Assembly (NCBI GenBank): GCA_023419605.1 | Contig: JAEZXR010000020.1 | Location: 62,001-126,000, forward strand | Direction: 5' to 3' | From: Bacillota bacterium | GTDB taxonomy: Bacteria; Bacillota; Clostridia; Acetivibrionales; JAEZXR01 | DNA: 64,000 nucleotides | In this document: piece by piece, positions 57,816 through 64,000 of the stretch | Layout of the letters: the number at the start of each line of letters is the position of its first letter | Numbering within the stretch: the first letter of the stretch is position 1 | Made by a program: the position numbers and the translations under genes | The notes under the pieces: generated by a model | The model's database searches: none | Told to the model about the DNA's origin: nothing | What the model saw: the letters and a program-made list of their open reading frames with translations, nothing else

Positions 57816-57845
57816 GCCCTTTGGGAAACCAGGGGCTTTATTTTT
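57816..57845 (+). terminator. Terminator of the M29 aminopeptidase gene
   Basis: GCCCTTTGG / CCAGGGGC stem (one bulge, one G-T) with a GAAA loop followed by TTTATTTTT, about 135 bases after the stop codon. Confidence 0.75.
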
Positions 57846-57854
57846 GTCCACATA

Positions 57855-57883
57855 CAGACAACATAAAGTAAAGATGTTACTAT
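57855..57883 (+). promoter_or_regulatory. TAGACA/TACTAT-type promoter, copy 4
   Basis: CAGACA and extended -10 TGTTACTAT, 17-bp spacer, about 10 bases after a terminator. The next gene on this strand is the SLH protein 470 bases downstream, giving a long leader. Confidence 0.55.
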
Positions 57884-58133
57884 TTACCGATGGGATGTTG
57901 CGGTAAGTAGAATAATGCATCAGTCTACGGCTATATGCTAATCAGATACCCTTCATATATACATTCATTTTGTCAAGTGCAAAAAGATAAATTTATCCTT
58001 TTATCGAAAAGATGGATCTTAAGGAGATTGAAAAAATACCTGAAAAATGTTAAATATAGATTAGGCAATTAACATAAAACATGACAGGCATAATAACTTT
58101 TACACAAATAAAAATCGTGCCAAATTGTATTTA

Positions 58134-58231
58134 TAGGTAGTTTACGGTAAGCATAATGTTTTCAGCCAGTTAGCGAAGTGTAATAGAACGGTTTGCCTAA
58201 CTGAAAAAATCATTTTACTGTTAACTACCTA
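58134..58231 (+). ncRNA. Long-range hairpin in the leader of the SLH protein gene
   Basis: A 17-base arm (58134-58150) pairs with 58215-58231 at 15 positions, enclosing CAGTTAG / CTAACTG (58167-58173 with 58197-58203) and a TTTT/AAAA helix. About 120 bases before the start codon. No T tract follows the outer stem. Role unknown. The rest of 57884-58352 is A+T-rich without a gene. Confidence 0.4.
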
Positions 58232-58352
58232 TGTTTTGTAAAACACTTGCCGAATTTAAAATGAGTAAGGGGGAGTTTGCTTATAATTATATGATATCCG
58301 GAAATTTGATGTTTTACAAATTTGTGTAAATATGATCAAAGGAGGAAATTGA

Positions 58353-61300
58353 TTGAAAACAATGAGGAATTTTCTACGTAAAGGATTGTCACTTTTAATG
58401 GTTGGTTGTTTAGTAACGGGGTTAATGCCGACGAAGGTTGGAAAGGCTGTATTTTCCCCTACTGCAGCGGATGCTATGGATAAAGATAAGAATTTTGCCT
58501 ACGCGGCTTATTTGGCGGCTGTACAGGCAAATCCAAACTTATTAACGGATGGTGGCGCAGCTCTGGAATTTTCAAAATCTAGTACTTGCACTGCTTCTGG
58601 GGGGTCCGCGTATGCCTTTAATGGTGACAGAACAGCTGGCTGGACAACACTTGGCGCGGAACATAATACTGCTTCCAGTTATCCTTTAAACATAGGAGTC
58701 GCGATTAATTTGGGCTCTCCTAAAAGTTTTGATACCATTGTAATATATGGTAAAAATGACGCAAGGATGAACTCAATTACAATACAATACTCAAATACTG
58801 CTTCAGATTGGACGAATCTTCCAAATAAAGCAGCAGAATCATGGCAAAATCTTCCGGCAGGTAGCTGGACTACTTTTGGGACGCCTAAAACCAGTGGTTT
58901 TAGCTCTTCAAATACAACATTTACTACTACATTTACGGAGTCAACTAAGGTTACAGCTCAGTATGTGCGGCTTGTTGAAAATATGGGTAATCAAAAAACT
59001 GGTCAACCATACATATACTCCTTTGAGATTTATGACAGTACAGGCGGTGTACAAACCACCCCCTCCCCTTCCCAAACGTCAGACTTATACCTAAACGACC
59101 CTGGCAGCGGATTTGCGATAATCAAGCCCAACTACCCGGGTATGAGTCTGACGATAGGCCAACCTGCAGTTATAGATGGAACTGCTGGAACAAATAAGTT
59201 CCCTGTGTTTAACGTAACAAACGGAAAGGCAGGTACTTCCGTTTCCGGTACAGTATATGCGCCGGGTGGTGGTGTTGCTTACACGATCCCGTGGATACCA
59301 GTAGACGGTAGTGGTAATGCTACAATAAACATCCCAGACACTGTTGCACTAACTAATGGGACATATAAAGCATCCTTTGTGCTTACAAATGGCGGGAATG
59401 CACTTTATGATACTTATTATTTTACAGCAGTCAGCAATTTCAGTACTTATAGCTCTATAGCAAATACGCTAAATTCAAATAATGCTAATATTGCGAACAC
59501 AAACCCGGATTCCCCACCAAGTACAGGCCCATATCCGGCGATACAGATGGACGCTTCCGGCAAGATTATGTATATCCCGGACTATAAGGGCAACCAGGTT
59601 ATGGACTATTCCGCCGTTGGCTATAAAGGTGGCGGAGCAGAGCTTCCGAATGTGCCTGTACGCATCAGGGTATCACCTCTTGCTGACCCTTCGATGGATG
59701 CATGGCAGACTATACAGGATGCTATCGATTATGTGTCTGCTTTGCCTGTTCAATCGGACGGTTATCGCGGCACAGTATATTTAGAGGAAGGTATATTCCG
59801 CATAAGTAAACCGCTTACTGTAACAGCATCCGGTGTTGTAATACGCGGAGCCGGTCCGGGCACTGCAACACCTGTTGTCGGAGACGGCTCTTCCGGAGCG
59901 CCCTTTGACGAGCAAATTGCAAATGAAGATCTTGAAGCCGGAGTGACAAAATTAATCTCAACCTGGAAGATTACGGAGTCCTATAATCCTTTGCCCGATC
60001 ATGCGACAACAGCAGGTTCACCTTATACAAAAGCTGCCAACAGTACGTTAATTAATTTTATCGGTGGTCCAACAGCTTCATCAATTGCTACAACAGTAAC
60101 GGACCAGTATGTGGGCGCCGGACAATATACCCTGCATGTAGCGAGTGTAACAGGTCTCGCGGTTGGCGATACGGTATCAGTGCAAAAAGCAGTGAATGTC
60201 AACTGGGCCAAGGCAATGTATATGGATTATGTTGACGGTAAAAGCAACTGGGTTCCGGGCGGCTCATTGGAAGGCGGCTTCACCGGTACGCCGTTTGATG
60301 CGGAACGTACCATTAAGGCCATTGATGCGGCAACAAACACCATAACATTAGTAGAACCTCTATCCGATAACCTTGATCTGCGTTGGGGCGTTTCCAAAGT
60401 TGTAAAAGTAACAGAGGGCGGGCGCATGAAAAATGTGGGCGTTGAAAATATTCAGGGCATATCGCATTTCTATGATAAAACCAAGCCCGCTTTAAACAGG
60501 TATGGCGTAAATTTCAATAGTTATAACGATGAAAACCACCCTGAAGTATTTGTTTCCATGGTAAATGTGCGGGACGGCTTTATGCGCAATTTCCTCACGT
60601 ACCATATCGACACGGCATTTGTAACGGACGGCAGCTCGCGCAATATAACCGTGCAGGACGGTAAGGTTTTAGACCCTGTAAGTCTTATGAACGCAGGGGA
60701 ACGCCGCTATTCAATTTATTATAAGAATTCTCAATTTATGTTTACACAGCGCGTATATTCGAGATACATGCGACATGCCTTCATTGTTGACTCATTAACC
60801 TCTGGCCCGAATGTATTCTACAATTGCTGGAGCGAATATGTGTCGAATGCGTCTGAACCGCATTTCCGTTGGTCCTCCGGCGGTTTGTACGACAACGTAC
60901 TTGCACGTATTTACATTCAGAATCGTTGGGATATGGGTACATCCCACGGTTGGTCAGGTGTAAACTATCTTCTGTACAACTGTACTGGCCCATTTATGGT
61001 ATCACAACCGCAGCTCACGCCAGTTTATTTGATCGGACACTCTTTTGATAATGCCGCAAATAAGCTGGGTACCGCCACTGATCCAACCATTGGGCGGCAA
61101 AAGTTTGATAAATCAGATTCGGCAAATATGAGTAAAGCCGGTTTAAATGGCGGAAAAGTACCTAATTTTCCGGCGTATGAATACAGCATAGCAGCTAAAG
61201 TAACACCGGCGGCAAATAATATGCCGGACAGCATATATCTACAACAGCTTATAAACAGCCACGGTGCTGAAGCGGCGACAAATATCGCAGTTGACATAGT

Positions 61301-63848
61301 TCCTCCGATGATTGATCTATCGGGCGGGGCATCCATCGAAAGGCCTAAACTTGTTAGTTTAAGTATAGATAACGAGTCGATTGCCGATTTTAAACCGGGC
61401 GTATATAACTATACATATAATTTGCCGCTGGACTATACGACGCTTCCTAAAATAACAGCTACAGCTGCTGCAGGGGTTACAGTCAGCATTGTATACCCAA
61501 CGGACGTCAGGGAAAATCCGGCGACAGTTACACTAACCGATGCAAATGGTCTGACATCAACTTACAATGTGAAGTTTGATGTTGTTTCCAAGTCGCCTAT
61601 AATAACAGCAAGTGCTGAACAAACTGGGAACTTTGCAATAAACGTATTAAATACCGAGGATTATAAAGGGGCGACCTCAGTACGCTGGGCTGGAGAAGGC
61701 ACTCCGTGGATAAGAATGTACCTGGGTGAAACTGCTAAGACGGTATCCGGCGTGCAAATCGGCTTTGTACAACAAGCATCGAATCCGCGTACATATAAAT
61801 TGAGATTTGAATATTCAACAGATGGCAGGACATGGACTTCAATACCGAGCGGTACAATGAGCAGCGATACGACGCCGGGACAAACGGCATGGGGTTGTGC
61901 CAACGATGGGTATTTCAACGGATTGATGTTAAATGCCGGAAGTGCGGCAACGCCTGAAAACACTCTACAGAATTTCACATTTGATACTCCAGTTACTGCA
62001 AGGTTTATTCGAGTTTGTGGAAATGGGAACACGACGGGGTCTTCGGCAAATGCATGGAATAATTACTGGCGTTTGCGTTCATTGTTCAACGACGGCTCTG
62101 TATACACGCCGCCGACTGGACTTACAATTACAGGCCCGACGACGCTGGATGCTCTTGCGCCCATCCGGCTTACCGCAGAGATTGCGCCGGCTGCAACGAC
62201 AGTAACGGATGCTCTATGGACTTCAAGCGATCCGTCCATCGCCACTGTGGACTCAACCGGCAAAGTAACTGCTGTTGCACCGGGAAATGTTACAATTACT
62301 GCAACGACTGCTGACGGTGTATTTGTAAAGAAGGAGGGCACCTCTACCGGTGTGCTTCAACAAGCCACCTGCACATATGATGTAACGGTTACACAAGCGT
62401 CTCAGGCGAATGCACCTGTTGCGAGCCCTGCCCCCGGAACCTACACAACTGTGCAGAATGTAACGCTTACTACAGCAACAACCGGTGCTGAAATTTACTA
62501 TACAACAGATGGTACCATGCCTACAACAGCCAGTACAAAATACACAGCACCAATCCAGGTAGCAAGCAGTATGACCCTTAAGGCAGTTGCAGTTCTCGCT
62601 GGCATGGTTGATAGCGAGGTTGCAGTATTTAATTATACAATAAACCACCCGAGCGGCGGTGGAGACTCAGGAATAGTTGTAGAAAACCCTGATGTGATCA
62701 TACAGTCCAAAGATGGCCGTGCAACCATTGATGTTAAAGTGAATACCAGCGAGAGAGGGACGGCAGCTGCCATAATTCCGGAGGGTGTTATTAACCAGAA
62801 CAGCGATACTGTTAGTATAAATATTGATGTTCCTGCAAATACAACAAAAATAGCAGTAACGATTCCAGCAAAAGCTATTGCTTCGGCGATTAATGAAATA
62901 AAAATAAATTCGGATATTTGCAGTATTAAGTTGCCTTTCTCGGCAGTAGTGGAGTTAACGGAGAAAAAGGAAGCAGATTTAAAGGTAGTTGTGGACTCTT
63001 CACAGCAAAATAAAAATAGCATTTCCGAAGAAGCATTGAAAAAAATAGGGGATAATGCTGTTTGCGATATAAGTATGTATATCGGTGACACTAAGATTAC
63101 TAACTTTAATAATCAAAAAGCAATAGAAGTTGTAATTCCATTTAAAAAGGGACAAAAACAAGAATCACATAAAATTATTGTGTATTATCTGAACGATAAC
63201 GGAAAGGTTGAAATTGTTCCGAGTGGAGTATACAACGAAAATGCAGAAAGTATTAAGTTTAAGTCAAATCATTTGGGCAAATACTCATTAGGCTATAACG
63301 ATGTGGCATTTAGCGATATTCAAGAAGCAAACTGGGCAAAAACGAACATCGAAGCTTTGACGGCAAGGGAAGTTATACTTGGAACAGGAAACAATTTATT
63401 TAAGCCAAACAATGATGTCTCCAGAGCGGAATTTGTTGCAATACTTGTAAGAACTTTCGGATTAATGGACAATGAAGCGGCTAGCTCTTATAAGGATGTT
63501 GACAAAGATTCGTGGTATTACAGCTCTGTTGCTACGGCCGAAAAATTGGGTCTTGTCTCCGGCAAAGGAGAAGGTTTGTTTGAGCCTGGCAGTGAAATTA
63601 CAAGAGAAGAAATGACAGTTCTGGTTAATAACTTTGTAACAAAATATAAAGTTGAATTAAACCAAACAAGCTCGGTGGAACAAAAATTTGCTGATTCGAA
63701 TGAAATTGCAGCATGGGCGGCAAATGCAATTTCCAACATGCAAAAAGCAGGAATAATAAACGGATTGGAAGAGAATAGATTCGATCCTAAAGCAAATTTA
63801 ACACGGGCGCAAGCAGCTGCAATAATTTACAGGCTGTTAGGACTTTAA
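58353..63848 (+). CDS. SLH-anchored multidomain surface protein with beta-helix (pectate-lyase-like) core
   Basis: 1831 residues. Signal peptide about 1-33 (SLLMVGCLVTGLM). Domains in order: a discoidin (F5/8 C)-like carbohydrate-binding domain (about 65-230); a pectate-lyase-superfamily right-handed beta-helix (about 440-880) beginning MDAWQTIQDAIDYV and VYLEEGIFRISKPLTV, with VIRGAGPG; a cadherin-like/Ig segment (about 1005-1075); a second F5/8 C-like domain (about 1080-1240); a bacterial Ig-like group 2 domain (about 1250-1345, LWTSSDPSIATVDSTGKVTA); a chitobiase C-terminal-like domain (about 1355-1430, EIYYTTDGTMP); a linker domain; and three SLH repeats (about 1650-1831). It is anchored to the S-layer or cell wall and probably acts on or binds polysaccharide. 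The catalytic residues of the beta-helix were not identified. TTG start behind AAAGGAGG. Confidence 0.87.
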   Translation: MKTMRNFLRKGLSLLMVGCLVTGLMPTKVGKAVFSPTAADAMDKDKNFAYAAYLAAVQANPNLLTDGGAALEFSKSSTCTASGGSAYAFNGDRTAGWTTLGAEHNTASSYPLNIGVAINLGSPKSFDTIVIYGKNDARMNSITIQYSNTASDWTNLPNKAAESWQNLPAGSWTTFGTPKTSGFSSSNTTFTTTFTESTKVTAQYVRLVENMGNQKTGQPYIYSFEIYDSTGGVQTTPSPSQTSDLYLNDPGSGFAIIKPNYPGMSLTIGQPAVIDGTAGTNKFPVFNVTNGKAGTSVSGTVYAPGGGVAYTIPWIPVDGSGNATINIPDTVALTNGTYKASFVLTNGGNALYDTYYFTAVSNFSTYSSIANTLNSNNANIANTNPDSPPSTGPYPAIQMDASGKIMYIPDYKGNQVMDYSAVGYKGGGAELPNVPVRIRVSPLADPSMDAWQTIQDAIDYVSALPVQSDGYRGTVYLEEGIFRISKPLTVTASGVVIRGAGPGTATPVVGDGSSGAPFDEQIANEDLEAGVTKLISTWKITESYNPLPDHATTAGSPYTKAANSTLINFIGGPTASSIATTVTDQYVGAGQYTLHVASVTGLAVGDTVSVQKAVNVNWAKAMYMDYVDGKSNWVPGGSLEGGFTGTPFDAERTIKAIDAATNTITLVEPLSDNLDLRWGVSKVVKVTEGGRMKNVGVENIQGISHFYDKTKPALNRYGVNFNSYNDENHPEVFVSMVNVRDGFMRNFLTYHIDTAFVTDGSSRNITVQDGKVLDPVSLMNAGERRYSIYYKNSQFMFTQRVYSRYMRHAFIVDSLTSGPNVFYNCWSEYVSNASEPHFRWSSGGLYDNVLARIYIQNRWDMGTSHGWSGVNYLLYNCTGPFMVSQPQLTPVYLIGHSFDNAANKLGTATDPTIGRQKFDKSDSANMSKAGLNGGKVPNFPAYEYSIAAKVTPAANNMPDSIYLQQLINSHGAEAATNIAVDIVPPMIDLSGGASIERPKLVSLSIDNESIADFKPGVYNYTYNLPLDYTTLPKITATAAAGVTVSIVYPTDVRENPATVTLTDANGLTSTYNVKFDVVSKSPIITASAEQTGNFAINVLNTEDYKGATSVRWAGEGTPWIRMYLGETAKTVSGVQIGFVQQASNPRTYKLRFEYSTDGRTWTSIPSGTMSSDTTPGQTAWGCANDGYFNGLMLNAGSAATPENTLQNFTFDTPVTARFIRVCGNGNTTGSSANAWNNYWRLRSLFNDGSVYTPPTGLTITGPTTLDALAPIRLTAEIAPAATTVTDALWTSSDPSIATVDSTGKVTAVAPGNVTITATTADGVFVKKEGTSTGVLQQATCTYDVTVTQASQANAPVASPAPGTYTTVQNVTLTTATTGAEIYYTTDGTMPTTASTKYTAPIQVASSMTLKAVAVLAGMVDSEVAVFNYTINHPSGGGDSGIVVENPDVIIQSKDGRATIDVKVNTSERGTAAAIIPEGVINQNSDTVSINIDVPANTTKIAVTIPAKAIASAINEIKINSDICSIKLPFSAVVELTEKKEADLKVVVDSSQQNKNSISEEALKKIGDNAVCDISMYIGDTKITNFNNQKAIEVVIPFKKGQKQESHKIIVYYLNDNGKVEIVPSGVYNENAESIKFKSNHLGKYSLGYNDVAFSDIQEANWAKTNIEALTAREVILGTGNNLFKPNNDVSRAEFVAILVRTFGLMDNEAASSYKDVDKDSWYYSSVATAEKLGLVSGKGEGLFEPGSEITREEMTVLVNNFVTKYKVELNQTSSVEQKFADSNEIAAWAANAISNMQKAGIINGLEENRFDPKANLTRAQAAAIIYRLLGL

Positions 63849-63856
63849 TAAGCGTA

Positions 63857-63893
63857 AAAGCTGTAGCAAAATCAAAAATTTGCTACAGCTTTT
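63857..63893 (+). terminator. Terminator of the SLH protein gene
   Basis: A 14-15 bp stem AAAGCTGTAGCAAA / TTTGCTACAGCTTT with an 8-base loop followed by a short T-rich tail. The remaining bases to 64000 show nothing that I can support. Confidence 0.82.
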
Positions 63894-64000
63894 GTACTAT
63901 AAGTAGGCTAAGTTGAATTATTCTGCGTCATGATTGTCACTTTAGAAAATCTATGCTATTGTCTTATTAAAAGAAGATGCCAAGGTACCAAAAGACACTT

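Noticed and set aside
57945..57960. Third copy of the palindromic element (ATACCCTTCAT)
   Set aside because: Only 11 bases match; the GGCGGGCCCGC block and the closing stems are missing.
1..64000. CRISPR array, prophage, insertion sequence or rRNA/tRNA genes
   Set aside because: No regularly spaced repeats, transposase, integrase, phage structural gene or RNA gene was seen in the window.

Overview
The window reads as chromosome of an anaerobic, endospore-forming member of the Clostridia. The evidence is a single-chain pyruvate:ferredoxin oxidoreductase, an alpha/beta-type small acid-soluble spore protein, a CotJC-type manganese catalase, a T-box leader, S-layer-homology and copper-amine-oxidase-N domains on secreted proteins, and TTGACA/TATAAT promoters with AGGAGG ribosome sites. 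Genus cannot be fixed from the sequence alone.

Layout. 1-3904: the 3' end of a polyketide synthase (methyltransferase, carrier protein, thioesterase) converging on a free-standing acyltransferase, the arrangement of a trans-AT PKS locus. 4300-8350: patatin phospholipase, two small ORFs, an orphan zinc-type ribosomal protein S14, and DAHP synthase behind a T-box. 8557-15295: three overlapping M42 aminopeptidase genes, a small membrane protein, a secreted C39-like peptidase, a spore SASP, a YdjM-like membrane protein and dihydrofolate reductase. 15396-22990: PFOR, signal peptidase I, a DUF3787-like small protein, a RemA-like protein, two small alpha/beta proteins (one frameshifted) and thioredoxin reductase behind a long hairpin leader. 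23083-27810: EamA transporter with XRE-cupin regulator, a short promoter-to-terminator transcription unit without a sizeable gene, a methyltransferase, and a histidyl-tRNA synthetase preceded by a leader peptide with four consecutive His codons and alternative hairpins. 28175-39962: an eleven-gene nuoABCDHIJKLMN operon without nuoEFG, followed by an NDH-2-like flavoprotein fused to a DoxX-like membrane domain. 40045-48097: accessory genes, including a truncated hydrolase, WYL regulator plus Fpg/Nei-like protein with a shared operator, spore-related small proteins, a HAD hydrolase, PadR/DUF2812 and an unrecognised protein. 48292-63848: a secreted protein with duplicated lamin-tail domains, ROK/MFS/PHP genes, ElaA-like GNAT, Lrp/LysE, an M29 aminopeptidase and a 1831-residue SLH-anchored beta-helix protein.

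How parts fit together. PFOR produces reduced ferredoxin, and a complex I without its NADH-input module could take electrons from ferredoxin (inference). Several regulator/transporter or regulator/target pairs carry dyads at their promoters: XRE-EamA, WYL-Fpg, PadR-DUF2812 and Lrp-LysE.

The most unusual non-coding signals are: a dispersed palindromic element present twice (11940-12026 and 38021-38149) with two conserved blocks and compensatory changes in its closing stems; the His-codon attenuator before the histidyl-tRNA synthetase gene; the short transcription unit at 24725-25005; the layered hairpin before trxB; and a promoter type (TAGACA, 17-18 bp, TGnTACTAT) that occurs four times, three of them directly behind a terminator.
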